A stretch of 29,358 nucleotides of DNA from a virus. The stretch covers positions 1 to 29,358 of IMG/VR virus record IMGVR_UViG_3300029319_000334; one strand, written 5' to 3'. The position numbers were made by a program, and so were the translations under genes. Shown piece by piece: positions 1-7,414 of this stretch (position 1 is its first letter; each line of letters starts with the position of its first letter). The notes under the pieces were generated by a model. The model made no database searches. It saw only the letters and a program-made list of their open reading frames with translations, and had not been told where the DNA came from.

Positions 1-93
1 ACCGTGTCCCAATCTCAGCACGGTGGTCCCACGGGAATACTGGTGCCGCAAATTACCAAGCAATCTGGACTAACGGAGGGGGCCGTCCCCTGA
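1..93 (+). CDS. Possible C-terminal end of a gene cut by the window edge
   Basis: Frame 1 is open from the first base to a TGA at 91-93 and would encode about 30 residues ending in TEGAVP, without Cys or Trp. A second frame (frame 3) is also open, to about 216, so the coding frame is not certain. No start is visible because the window begins inside. No family recognised. Confidence 0.25.
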   Translation, partial: TVSQSQHGGPTGILVPQITKQSGLTEGAVP

Positions 94-178
94 ATACACG
101 GCGAGGTTGTAGGCTATCTTGCTTATACAAATTTTTAAAAAATGCCGGGCAAAAATTTCCAAACCTCCCAAACCGGGT
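94..178. other. Short AT-rich intergenic leader region
   Basis: Between the possible edge gene and the first promoter I see only an AT-rich tract near 128-142 and no convincing gene. The preceding GGGG...CCCC pairing (about 77-90) could form a small hairpin. Confidence 0.3.
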
Positions 179-214
179 GGTTGACAGATCTGCAATCCGT
201 GTTATTATTATAAT
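179..214 (+). promoter_or_regulatory. Sigma-70-type promoter P1, leaderless, first copy of a 32-bp repeat
   Basis: TTGACA at 181-186 and TATTAT at 203-208 are separated by 16 bp. The ATG at 215 lies 6 bp after the -10 box, the usual position of the transcription start, so the mRNA should begin at or next to the start codon. No Shine-Dalgarno site fits in the gap. Bases 179-210 are identical to 997-1028. Confidence 0.75.
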
Positions 215-496
215 ATGAACAACATAGACACAGAAAAATTAAAGACAGCCAGTTTCATCGCTGGACATCAAGAACTTTATCAATGTATAATCAATGGCGA
301 ACAGCACAGAAGCGACGAAATCAGAATGCGTATTTCTGTTTACCCGTGGGCACTGGATAATGCCAAGCAGTTCTGTCGTAGATTAAGATCACAGGCCAAT
401 CAATTTGGTTTGGTTGCAACCTGGTTCGACCAGGGACAACAGAGGCACATATCAATTCGTAAACCATCATATTCATACAAACCTCAAACTCAATGA
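215..496 (+). CDS. Hypothetical protein (93 aa), leaderless
   Basis: Small basic, mainly soluble protein of unknown function. It has no signal peptide or membrane segment. The C-terminal half (FCRRLRSQANQFGLVATWF, then a polar tail) is rich in Arg and Gln. The ATG start is set by promoter P1, whose -10 ends 6 bp upstream, and no ribosome binding site is present. It is the first of four genes in the left 3 kb with this promoter-start spacing, which suggests early expression (inference). I recognise no family. Confidence 0.75.
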   Translation: MNNIDTEKLKTASFIAGHQELYQCIINGEQHRSDEIRMRISVYPWALDNAKQFCRRLRSQANQFGLVATWFDQGQQRHISIRKPSYSYKPQTQ

Positions 497-558
497 ACCA
501 ACCTAACGCAAATTTTTATGCTGACGCAAAAAAACTTTAAAAACGCAAAGGAGCAACA

Positions 559-1002
559 ATGACACACAAGACAAAAAACGCAACTGAATTCTATAAACAA
601 TACGGTATGACGATGGCAGAGATGGGCAGACGAACGGGTGTGTCAAAAGAAGCGATCAGACTGAGATTCAAAAATGGAAAAAAAGTAGATGGACCAAATA
701 TGAAAGGGGCAGGAGCAGGAAGAAAAGCAAAAATTTATGAAGGCAAAACAATACAAGAATGGGCAAAAGAATTGAATGTTCCAATTGGGCAAATGTATCA
801 CAGAATTAGAGAGCACAATGATCCGCATTATCAACATCAACCTAGAAGAATAGAGGTTGAGGGCAAAACAATACAAGAATGGGCAAAAGAATTGAATGTT
901 CCAATTGGAAGGATATATTACAGAATTAGAGAGCACAACGATCCGCGGTTCAAAACACGGCATTTTGTATGGACTAAAAACCAGCATAAAAACGCAGGTT
1001 GA
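559..1002 (+). CDS. Helix-turn-helix protein with a tandemly duplicated 40-aa domain (147 aa)
   Basis: Residues about 16-36 (AEMGRRTGVSKEAIRLRF) have the form of a helix-turn-helix. Residues 61-100 and 101-140 are near-identical copies of a unit beginning EGKTIQEWAKELNVPIG and ending RIREHNDP, which also resembles a helix-turn-helix. The protein therefore probably carries three DNA-binding modules and acts as a regulator or DNA-binding protein (inference from motif shape). At the DNA level, 742-788 equals 862-908 exactly, with a 120-bp offset, so the duplication is recent or homogenised. AAAGGAG at about 548-554 gives a normal ribosome binding site, unlike the leaderless neighbours. The TGA stop lies inside the -35 box of the next promoter. 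Confidence 0.85.
   Translation: MTHKTKNATEFYKQYGMTMAEMGRRTGVSKEAIRLRFKNGKKVDGPNMKGAGAGRKAKIYEGKTIQEWAKELNVPIGQMYHRIREHNDPHYQHQPRRIEVEGKTIQEWAKELNVPIGRIYYRIREHNDPRFKTRHFVWTKNQHKNAG
739..978 (+). repeat. Two 120-bp tandem repeat units inside the HTH gene
   Basis: Units start at 739 and 859. Positions 742-788 and 862-908 are identical, as are 801-818 and 921-938, and the remainder diverges. The offset is exactly 120 bp, so the reading frame is kept. Confidence 0.9.
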
Positions 1003-1032
1003 CAGATCTGCAATCCGTGTTATTATTAACAT
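997..1032 (+). promoter_or_regulatory. Promoter P2, leaderless, second copy of the 32-bp repeat
   Basis: TTGACA 999-1004 and TATTAT 1021-1026 have a 16-bp spacer. The ATG at 1033 is 6 bp past the -10. The stop codon of the upstream gene (1000-1002) is embedded in the -35 hexamer. The 32 bp at 997-1028 repeat 179-210 exactly, including the spacer, so the spacer may also hold a shared operator (inference). Confidence 0.78.
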
Positions 1033-1590
1033 ATGAAACAAAAAGAAATGATCACAATCAGAGAATATTATAACAAGCACCAATTATATGCTGAACCTGG
1101 AACCCAGATTCTGAATCCATCCTATTATGAGATCAAATATGACCAATGGATTCCTTGGTTGCGGAACATCACCATTGATGAATTCAATAGGCCTGCTTTT
1201 GGCACAATACAGGTGGCAGGAAAAACACACAAACAGGATTTGATGTCAACATTGAAAAGGATACACCACAAGGCCATTGATCAAATCAATGACATCATAA
1301 GACAGAAACAGAAAAAGGAGAAACAAAGAACGGACATCGTGGATGGTAGGAAGGGTTATTATTGGAGAAAACGGAGATACAAAACCAAGCCTCTACATCA
1401 AGATTTAGAATATTTAAAATTGCTTGAAAAACTTTTAAAGGACAGCGAACAATGGGAGATCGTCTGTGATGAATATGATATGGTCATCGCTAAAAAATTA
1501 AAATGGAGACACCCGTATGCCAAGGATCTGCGAGCCAGATTGCTGTTGTTGAAAATACAAAACAGCGACAAACCACCCAGCATAGGTTGA
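1033..1590 (+). CDS. Hypothetical basic protein (185 aa), leaderless
   Basis: Function unknown. The middle (residues about 85-120) is very rich in Lys/Arg, including a KQKKEK and a YYWRKRR segment. It is followed by a predicted helical stretch (EYLKLLEKLLKDSEQW), and a second basic helix lies near the C-terminus. This composition suits nucleic-acid or ribosome contact, but no family is recognised. The start is fixed by promoter P2. The stop TGA (1588-1590) overlaps the -35 box of the next promoter. Confidence 0.75.
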   Translation: MKQKEMITIREYYNKHQLYAEPGTQILNPSYYEIKYDQWIPWLRNITIDEFNRPAFGTIQVAGKTHKQDLMSTLKRIHHKAIDQINDIIRQKQKKEKQRTDIVDGRKGYYWRKRRYKTKPLHQDLEYLKLLEKLLKDSEQWEIVCDEYDMVIAKKLKWRHPYAKDLRARLLLLKIQNSDKPPSIG

Positions 1591-1620
1591 CGGATCACAG
1601 AGATGTGCTACAATTAAGAT
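1587..1620 (+). promoter_or_regulatory. Promoter P3, leaderless
   Basis: TTGACG 1587-1592 and TACAAT 1609-1614 have a 16-bp spacer, and the ATG at 1621 is again exactly 6 bp after the -10. The upstream gene's TGA stop is inside the -35 box. Spacer sequence differs from P1 and P2, so the conserved element is geometry, not a simple duplication. Confidence 0.72.
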
Positions 1621-2079
1621 ATGAAACTGAAAAACATAGTCAAAAGGATACACTTCAAACACAAGACCAAGATAGTTGATGTGATCACAGCACCACAGAT
1701 ACATCCAGATGCCAAAATGGGCCAGTGTTGGGGAGTGGCTATGCAGGCCTGCCGTGAAATACCAGGCACACAAATGGTGCAGGGTTATATGATACAACCC
1801 TGTGATCGTTCATTGAGGCCAACGGCGGACGCACTGGTGCTCAAACACTACTGGAACAAGACCAGGGGCCAGTTCATAGACTATTCACCGCTCATTTCCC
1901 ACGATGCTATCTATGTGTTGGACCAACATCACCCAGTCAATCAAAACTGGAGCGAATGGTTGGCTGAAGACGATTACCAATACTTCACATTGAACGAAGG
2001 CCTTTCAGGACCAACCGCTGAAGAACTGGAGCGATTGTCTGTGAAAGTGTCTGAATTAGAAGCACAAGGCATCAGATAA
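1621..2079 (+). CDS. Hypothetical protein with a Cys/His/Asp pattern (152 aa), leaderless
   Basis: Residues about 34-44 read GQCWGVAMQAC. A later LKHYWN (about 74-79) and GQFIDYSP (about 83-90) complete a Cys ... His ... Asp order like that of papain-fold or transglutaminase-like phage proteins (GQC.. / HxW / vIDxT). This resemblance is by eye and the catalytic assignment (Cys36, His76, Asp87) is inference. The C-terminus (about 125-150) is an acidic helix that may form a coiled coil. No signal peptide. The ATG is set by promoter P3 without a ribosome binding site. Confidence 0.7.
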   Translation: MKLKNIVKRIHFKHKTKIVDVITAPQIHPDAKMGQCWGVAMQACREIPGTQMVQGYMIQPCDRSLRPTADALVLKHYWNKTRGQFIDYSPLISHDAIYVLDQHHPVNQNWSEWLAEDDYQYFTLNEGLSGPTAEELERLSVKVSELEAQGIR

Positions 2080-2086
2080 AAACCCA

Positions 2087-2130
2087 TTGACAAGCACCCT
2101 TCTTTGAGTATATAATAAATAACACGCACT
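2087..2130 (+). promoter_or_regulatory. Promoter P4 with overlapping AATAAATAAC motif
   Basis: TTGACA 2087-2092 and TATAAT 2111-2116 have an 18-bp spacer. AATAAATA at 2114-2121, followed by AC, overlaps the -10 and matches the motif seen before the structural blocks. The ATG at 2131 is 14 bp after the -10, so a very short leader is expected and no Shine-Dalgarno site is evident. Confidence 0.65.
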
Positions 2131-2784
2131 ATGAGGAAGAACGCAAAAACACCGGAGCAGAAGATCGAGGAGTTCTGGAGCAGGGTTGACACCACTGGAG
2201 AGTGTCATCTCTACACCGGATCCCTGGACGCACACGGTTATGGCAATTTTTGCAAAGGACCACCCCAACCGCTACAGGTCAAGGCACACCGATTCGCCTA
2301 TGAACTGCACACGGGCCGATCATATCCGCCCTGGAGGCCAGTAGGACATATCTGCGCCAACAGGCATTGTGTCAGGATCGAACACCTGAAATTGGGGCGG
2401 GAGAAACCCAAGGAGCATTTCCTCAACAGGCAGAGAGGACCAAGGCCGGAACTCTGGAAGCACGGACCATCGGAGGAATTGAAGGCCTTGAATATGGCGT
2501 TCCTGAGGGCCAGATGCCAGGCCAGATATCGGAAAGAGATCTGGCAGATGACCTTTGACGAATTCGTCGAGAGATGGGCGGGCAGGCACTCGGAGACAGG
2601 AATCAAGAGCACCTGCACCGTTATGGTGAGGACCGACCCAGAGGGTGTATGGAGCCTTGAAAACACTATGCTGACCAACAGGGGCAAAAATCAAGGCAGG
2701 ATGATGCGCCTCAAGAAAGAAAAAAACCTGCCCTGGACACACAGATTCAACCACAAGGAGCAAAATGAAACAGACACTGACTGA
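2131..2784 (+). CDS. HNH homing-type endonuclease (217 aa)
   Basis: Residues about 25-90 follow the HNH_3 pattern: a C-x-LYTGSLDAHGYGNF stretch, KAHRFAYELHTG, then GHICANRHCVRIEHL with the metal-binding His/Cys/Asn/His residues. Such enzymes nick or cut DNA and are common free-standing elements in phages. The second half (about 100-217) is basic, with an FDEFVERWAGRH segment and a Cys/Thr-rich linker that may serve in DNA recognition. GC content is visibly higher than in neighbouring genes, a sign of separate origin (inference). The ATG follows promoter P4, and the gene end overlaps the next start by 20 bp. Confidence 0.85.
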   Translation: MRKNAKTPEQKIEEFWSRVDTTGECHLYTGSLDAHGYGNFCKGPPQPLQVKAHRFAYELHTGRSYPPWRPVGHICANRHCVRIEHLKLGREKPKEHFLNRQRGPRPELWKHGPSEELKALNMAFLRARCQARYRKEIWQMTFDEFVERWAGRHSETGIKSTCTVMVRTDPEGVWSLENTMLTNRGKNQGRMMRLKKEKNLPWTHRFNHKEQNETDTD

Positions 2785-2953
2785 TCAAGAGATCAAAACA
2801 TTGGCGGCCATAATAGAGAGTTGCACACAACGAGGTGCATTCAGGGCCGCTGAATTGGTGCCAGTGGGCAACCTATTCAATAGGCTTATCTCATTGATAG
2901 AAAAACCCAAAGACACAGATGGCGACAACAAGGAATTACCAGAAAAAACTTAA
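2765..2953 (+). CDS. Small hypothetical protein (62 aa)
   Basis: Acidic at the C-terminus and helical at the N-terminus (TDQEIKTLAAIIESCTQ). AAGGAG lies at 2756-2761, directly before the ATG. It starts inside the last 20 bp of the HNH gene in another frame, implying translational coupling. The form (short helix, GAFRAAEL, hydrophobic helix) resembles many small phage proteins of unknown function. Confidence 0.65.
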   Translation: MKQTLTDQEIKTLAAIIESCTQRGAFRAAELVPVGNLFNRLISLIEKPKDTDGDNKELPEKT

Positions 2954-2963
2954 ATATTCAGAG

Positions 2964-3011
2964 AGCCACATCTACGCCCCAGTTGTCGGGCTATCTCCAG
3001 GGGGTGTGGCT
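2964..3011 (+). terminator. Hairpin between small gene and next promoter
   Basis: AGCCACA at 2964-2970 pairs with TGTGGCT at 3005-3011, and GCCCC/GGGG runs inside can extend the pairing. Only a short TTTC follows, so it is either a weak terminator or an RNA structure just upstream of promoter P5. Confidence 0.45.
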
Positions 3012-3014
3012 TTC

Positions 3015-3049
3015 TTGACACAGGCAAAAAAATTTGTTAAAATAACAAT
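3015..3049 (+). promoter_or_regulatory. Promoter P5, leaderless
   Basis: TTGACA 3015-3020 and TAAAAT 3038-3043 have a 17-bp spacer. The ATG at 3050 is exactly 6 bp downstream of the -10, as in P1-P3. There is no room for a ribosome binding site. Confidence 0.75.
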
Positions 3050-3496
3050 ATGAGCAAAAAGAAAAAAAGATTCAACAAAGATCCAGTGTTTGATCCCAAC
3101 GCCACGGTGTATTTGACCGGAGTGTCATTGCCAACACAGAGCAGGATGAACACACTACAGGTCAATGGTGAGACCGTGAGCAGTATCTACCACGAGGTGT
3201 ATGTGGACATCAACAGGATCGGTAACACACAGACGGCAAAAAGTTATGTGGACGTGTCAATGGACAATTTCAAGGAACAAAATTGGCCCAACAGGATAAA
3301 ATTTTTGAATGCAAAATTCATAATAGGTGGCAGGGGAGTTTTGAGGCAGAACAAAGATGGTGGTGTGTATCTTGATTGTGATCATTTCCATCCAGATATG
3401 GTGTATAATGAAGATGGCACGGCGATACATCCAGATTGGCCTGCAATAAATGTTTCAACCAACAATCATTTCACCACTATGTTTTCGTATGAATAA
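3050..3496 (+). CDS. Hypothetical protein (148 aa), leaderless
   Basis: Starts with a strongly basic MSKKKKRF segment and then becomes a mixed, probably beta-rich domain (YLTGVSLP, VSSIYHEVYVDI, IKFLNAKFIIGGRG, VYLDCDHFHPDMVY). Family not recognised. The basic tail plus beta core would be compatible with nucleic-acid binding, but this is only an inference. The start is fixed by promoter P5. The end overlaps the next gene by 8 bp. Confidence 0.72.
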   Translation: MSKKKKRFNKDPVFDPNATVYLTGVSLPTQSRMNTLQVNGETVSSIYHEVYVDINRIGNTQTAKSYVDVSMDNFKEQNWPNRIKFLNAKFIIGGRGVLRQNKDGGVYLDCDHFHPDMVYNEDGTAIHPDWPAINVSTNNHFTTMFSYE

Positions 3497-3686
3497 GACC
3501 GAACACACCAAAACAACAAATCTCAATGATGATCCAAAAAAAATATTAGAAGATCTAAACATCGGTGGTCATTTCGAGGCACATTATGATGCCTTGCGTG
3601 GTTGGCAGATAGCCACGGTCTACAAAGGCAAGAGTTATCTTGTTGATTGTGTTGAAGATAAAAGCAAAGTTTTCATTTATCAATAA
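3489..3686 (+). CDS. Small hypothetical protein (65 aa)
   Basis: I chose the internal ATG at 3489, not the upstream one at 3450. The 3489 start gives an 8-bp overlap with the previous gene, and the extra residues of the longer version read as out-of-frame translation of that gene. The protein has a polar N-terminus and a beta-rich end (GWQIATVYKGKSYLVDCVED). Its TAA stop lies within the AATAAATA motif at 3683-3690. Confidence 0.6.
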   Translation: MNKTEHTKTTNLNDDPKKILEDLNIGGHFEAHYDALRGWQIATVYKGKSYLVDCVEDKSKVFIYQ

Positions 3687-3690
3687 ATAA
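3683..3690 (+). promoter_or_regulatory. AATAAATAAC late-promoter-like motif before the first fibre gene
   Basis: AATAAATA followed by AC sits 30 bp upstream of the 3721 start, with a GGAGG ribosome binding site between them. No TTGACA is seen at -35 distance. The motif resembles the T4 late promoter TATAAATA and recurs before other structural genes. Confidence 0.5.
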
Positions 3691-3720
3691 CTATACAAGT
3701 TCAAATTTCGGAGGATCAAA

Positions 3721-6396
3721 ATGCCAACAAAGGCAAAAATTATTACAAGATCGGCGACATCATCGAGCGTGTCAGCGGACAACCTTGGTAAGGGGTCAGA
3801 ACTTACATTCAATGAACTCGACAGCAATTTAATTAATTTACGTGATGCTTCAATTGGTTTCGCATCAGATGACAGCACCACAACAAGTTTGACGATGGGA
3901 GACACCCTGAAGATAGCGGGTGGAACAGGTATCACGACAGCGGTATCAGGAGACACATTGACAATCACATCAAGTGGTGGCTCATTGGGAGACCTGACAG
4001 CCACAGGCTCAACAATACAATCACCATCAAACGCAGACATAACACTTGAACCAGGCGGAACGGGTGACATACACTTAAAAACAGATTCAAATTCAGATGT
4101 TAAGATTGGTGAAGTTACATCAAACAATTATTTCAGTTTTCTACCAGGTTCAGGGATATTCAGATGGAACTCAAGTGGTTCAACTGATTTGTCTATTAGC
4201 CATAACAACGGTGGATCTGTCACAATATCAGAAGCAGGTGGAACTGGAGCAATTACGATTGCACCAACCACAACAAATGCTACCATTTTTGGGTCAGGAT
4301 CACACAACGCAACTTTAACTTCCAATGGTGCACACGATTTAATACTAAACACAAATTCAGGAACCAATGCAGGTTCAATAACTTTGACGGATGGCGCGAA
4401 TGGTGACATCACTATTGCGTGTAATGGAACTGGTGAAATAGTTGCAAACTCACCTGTCAGTGTGGCAAGCACTTTGGCAGTGACGGGAGCATCAACGCTC
4501 GGTGGTATATCGATAGACGACAATGAAATTGCTACAACGGCTTCAAACGCAAATTTAGAATTAAAAACATCAGGATCTGGAAACGTAACAATGAGCCGGG
4601 CAGAGATAACTGGCGGAACTATTACAGGAATAACAGACCTGGCTGTCGCGGATGGCGGAACAGGTGCATCAAGTTTCACAGCAAACGAAATATTGAGGGG
4701 TAATGGCACAAACCAAATAACAACCAACTCATCTTTGACATTTGATGGATCAACATTGGCAGTGACAGGTGCCGCTACCGTGTCAACAACATTGGGAGTG
4801 ACAGGTGCATCTACATTGGATGGTATAATAGTAGAAGATCACACAATTAGAACACACAGATCAAATGACAATTTAATTTTAAGCACAGCAGGATCTGGTG
4901 TCATACACACATTAGATTCAATTATAGGTATAGGTGACCAGACAGGAGGAAACATAATCCTCACAGACCAAGCAGATGGAGACTTCCAAACATCATCTGG
5001 TGGAAGTCCAGGTATGTTGAATCCATCTGGACTACAGGTTGATTCAGCAGGTTCATTCCATTATTCACAACTTATCTTAAACAATTTTTCAACCAATGCC
5101 CACAACGCCCTTTGGACAACAAGATCAAGAACAAACACGCACGGTGCTAATGCATTCCTAAATTCGGGTGATGTCATATTCCAATTCTTTTCAGCCGGTT
5201 GGAATGGAGATGTCGATGGGACTGGTTATTTCTCTGCCAACGCACAAGTTGATATGTTCGCATCAGAGAACCACTCTGCTACAAACAGAGGTGGTGGAAT
5301 CAATATGCAAACCATCAACACAGGTTCGGCATCAGGTGCCACAACAAAATTAGAAATAATGGACAATGTAGTTGTCAAAAATCCAAAATCAGGAGATGCA
5401 TTGACGGTCACAGGTGGTGCAGGCATAGACTTCGTGCAGATAAGTGGAAATGAAATTACAACCAATGCCTCAAATGCTGATTTGGAGATCAGTGCCAACG
5501 GCACAGGACAGATACAACTATCACCAAACGGTGCCACGGTTGATGCTGTGTTTTCAGACAATGGCAGATATGACTTTGGTGCCAACAGGATATTCTCTGA
5601 ACAGGACGCAGATGCCAATTCAATATTCTCATCGTCAGCGGACAGAAGATATTCAAATGGTGATTTCGTATCAGTTTCATTAGCAAGTTCAAGTTCAAAT
5701 TCACACGCAAGATGGAGATCAGGAACATTCTCATTGATTGATATGAAGGGTCATTCCATAACATCATCAGCGAAATACTTCAAAGGTATTGTGACTCGTT
5801 ATGCTGAAAATATGGTTGAAAACAGCAACACATCAACAGCATCCACATTGAACAATGTCACAGGAATGTATTCATCACTGAACACACAGGGAACGGACAA
5901 TGGTGGTGGATTGACGATAACTTCAGGTTATGGTTTTGTATCAGACATTTTCCTTGGAGAAGGAACATCAGAGACGGTGGCTATGACCAATGCCTATTAC
6001 AATTCAGTGCAGGGTTCATCAGGTGGTGGTGCGATCACAAACGAATATGCCTACCACATTGAGGATGCATTGAGTGGCACGAACAAATATGCTTTCTGGG
6101 ATGAATCAAATTCACTATCAATGTTTGGTGCTGTTATATTACAGAACCAATCAGGTGATCCATCAGGTGTCACTGACACATCACACATCTACGCAAAAGA
6201 TGATGGAGGATCATCGGAAGTCCACGTAAGAGATGAAGCAGGAAACGTTACAAAGATATCACCACACAACCAACAAGGTGAATGGGAATTCTATTCGAAG
6301 AACACAAAAACTGGCAAGACCGTTAGAATCAATATGGAACGGGCAATCCAAGTATTAGAAAAATTATCTGGTGAAAAATTAATAGAAGGAGAGTAG
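3721..6396 (+). CDS. Large tail-fibre-type structural protein (891 aa)
   Basis: Repetitive beta-rich protein dominated by Gly, Ser, Thr and Asn, as expected for a trimeric phage fibre. A motif of the form SN-x-DL-x-L-x-x-GTG-x-I recurs (for example SNADITLEPGGTGDIHL, SNANLELKTSGSGNV, SNDNLILSTAGSGVI, SNADLEISANGTGQI), often after an ITTNA or EI stretch. The middle (about residues 420-550) is a module also present in the next gene. The C-terminus (HIYAKDDGGSSEVHVRDEAG, then WEFYSKNTKTGKTVRINME) resembles the last domain of marine phage fibre proteins. GGAGG precedes the ATG. Likely part of the host-recognition apparatus. Confidence 0.82.
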   Translation: MPTKAKIITRSATSSSVSADNLGKGSELTFNELDSNLINLRDASIGFASDDSTTTSLTMGDTLKIAGGTGITTAVSGDTLTITSSGGSLGDLTATGSTIQSPSNADITLEPGGTGDIHLKTDSNSDVKIGEVTSNNYFSFLPGSGIFRWNSSGSTDLSISHNNGGSVTISEAGGTGAITIAPTTTNATIFGSGSHNATLTSNGAHDLILNTNSGTNAGSITLTDGANGDITIACNGTGEIVANSPVSVASTLAVTGASTLGGISIDDNEIATTASNANLELKTSGSGNVTMSRAEITGGTITGITDLAVADGGTGASSFTANEILRGNGTNQITTNSSLTFDGSTLAVTGAATVSTTLGVTGASTLDGIIVEDHTIRTHRSNDNLILSTAGSGVIHTLDSIIGIGDQTGGNIILTDQADGDFQTSSGGSPGMLNPSGLQVDSAGSFHYSQLILNNFSTNAHNALWTTRSRTNTHGANAFLNSGDVIFQFFSAGWNGDVDGTGYFSANAQVDMFASENHSATNRGGGINMQTINTGSASGATTKLEIMDNVVVKNPKSGDALTVTGGAGIDFVQISGNEITTNASNADLEISANGTGQIQLSPNGATVDAVFSDNGRYDFGANRIFSEQDADANSIFSSSADRRYSNGDFVSVSLASSSSNSHARWRSGTFSLIDMKGHSITSSAKYFKGIVTRYAENMVENSNTSTASTLNNVTGMYSSLNTQGTDNGGGLTITSGYGFVSDIFLGEGTSETVAMTNAYYNSVQGSSGGGAITNEYAYHIEDALSGTNKYAFWDESNSLSMFGAVILQNQSGDPSGVTDTSHIYAKDDGGSSEVHVRDEAGNVTKISPHNQQGEWEFYSKNTKTGKTVRINMERAIQVLEKLSGEKLIEGE

Positions 6397-6400
6397 CACA

Positions 6401-7414
6401 ATGGCTTATCCTACTGTCAAGGCAACCACAACCCACTTAGACCAGGGGTCTGATAGCCCAAGCCAAGCGAGGGGACAATTAAAACAAAATGTTGACAACG
6501 TCAACGCATTGATAGATCATTTCAATGGCACAGGTCCTATATCAATACAAGGAAATGAAATAACATCAACAAGGTCCAATGATGACCTTATATTACAGGC
6601 ATCAGGCACAGGCAAACTTTCATCACCTGAAACAGTGAACTTCCACACAGTGGGTAGAATGCTAATCACGGATCAAACAGCAGGAACATTCTCAACTGAA
6701 AGCAGTAGTTCAATAGGAATGTTATACAACAACGGAATACAGGTTGAAGCCGCAGGAAATTTTGAATATCCTGCTTTGGTTTTAAAAACGCATTCTGTCA
6801 ATGGATATCCAAACATATGGGCATCCAGATCAAGGAACAACACATTTGGAAACAACACACATTTAAATTCTGGTGATATAATGTTTAGATTTTTTGGTGC
6901 TGGATTTGATGGCACTGACTATAACACAGGTCATTGCACAGTGGATTTTATGGCGGCTGAAAATCACGATGGTTCGGCACAAGGTGGAAAAATTGTTATG
7001 TCTACAACTACCAATGGAACAAAAACTTCAGCGGCAAGACTGACATTGAATGATTCTGTGCATTCAGAAGTTGAAATGGTTTTTGAAAAAAATTACAAAG
7101 AAAACGTAAATGCGATATCTGCCACTTCAGGTAGTGTTAGTGTTGACACATCATTGGCACCTGTCCACACGATGACATTGAACAACGACACAACATTTAC
7201 TTTCACAAATATGACCGCAGGCACATCTGCATTATTGATAATCAAAATTAATGCTACAGACAAGACAGCAACTTTTACATCAGATGGATCAACATCAGTA
7301 AAATTTTCAGGTGGTGCACCAACACTGACCACATCATCAGGACAAATCGACTTGGTGAGCGTGTTTTTTGATGGCGTAGATCATATCGGTGCGATATCAC
7401 AAGGATTAAGATAA
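6401..7414 (+). CDS. Tail-fibre-type protein (337 aa)
   Basis: The N-terminus (THLDQGSDSPSQARGQLKQN) matches the N-terminus of the gene at 26462, so both probably attach to the same virion site (inference). It then has one SNDDLILQASGTGKL motif and a region parallel to the middle of the 891-aa protein (IGMLYNNGIQVEAAGNFEYP, HLNSGDIMFRFFGAGFDG, AAENHDGSAQGGKI). The end (about 255-337) is a beta domain (MTLNNDTTFTFTNM, LVSVFFDGVDHIGAI) of a kind common at fibre C-termini. The AAGGAGAG site precedes the start. The stop overlaps the next ATG (TAATG). Confidence 0.8.
   Translation: MAYPTVKATTTHLDQGSDSPSQARGQLKQNVDNVNALIDHFNGTGPISIQGNEITSTRSNDDLILQASGTGKLSSPETVNFHTVGRMLITDQTAGTFSTESSSSIGMLYNNGIQVEAAGNFEYPALVLKTHSVNGYPNIWASRSRNNTFGNNTHLNSGDIMFRFFGAGFDGTDYNTGHCTVDFMAAENHDGSAQGGKIVMSTTTNGTKTSAARLTLNDSVHSEVEMVFEKNYKENVNAISATSGSVSVDTSLAPVHTMTLNNDTTFTFTNMTAGTSALLIIKINATDKTATFTSDGSTSVKFSGGAPTLTTSSGQIDLVSVFFDGVDHIGAISQGLR

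Noticed and set aside
643-1083. 146-aa minus-strand ORF opposite the HTH gene
   Set aside because: It is the antisense shadow of a repeated coding sequence, full of Phe, Cys and Ile, with no ribosome binding site. The plus-strand gene has clear HTH motifs.
2298-2763. Two long minus-strand ORFs opposite the HNH gene
   Set aside because: High GC lengthens antisense frames here. Their composition is unnatural, and the plus strand carries the HNH motifs.
3555-5767. Long minus-strand ORFs opposite the large fibre gene
   Set aside because: The repetitive Thr/Ser/Gly coding sequence produces Val/Pro-rich antisense frames. No promoters or ribosome binding sites.
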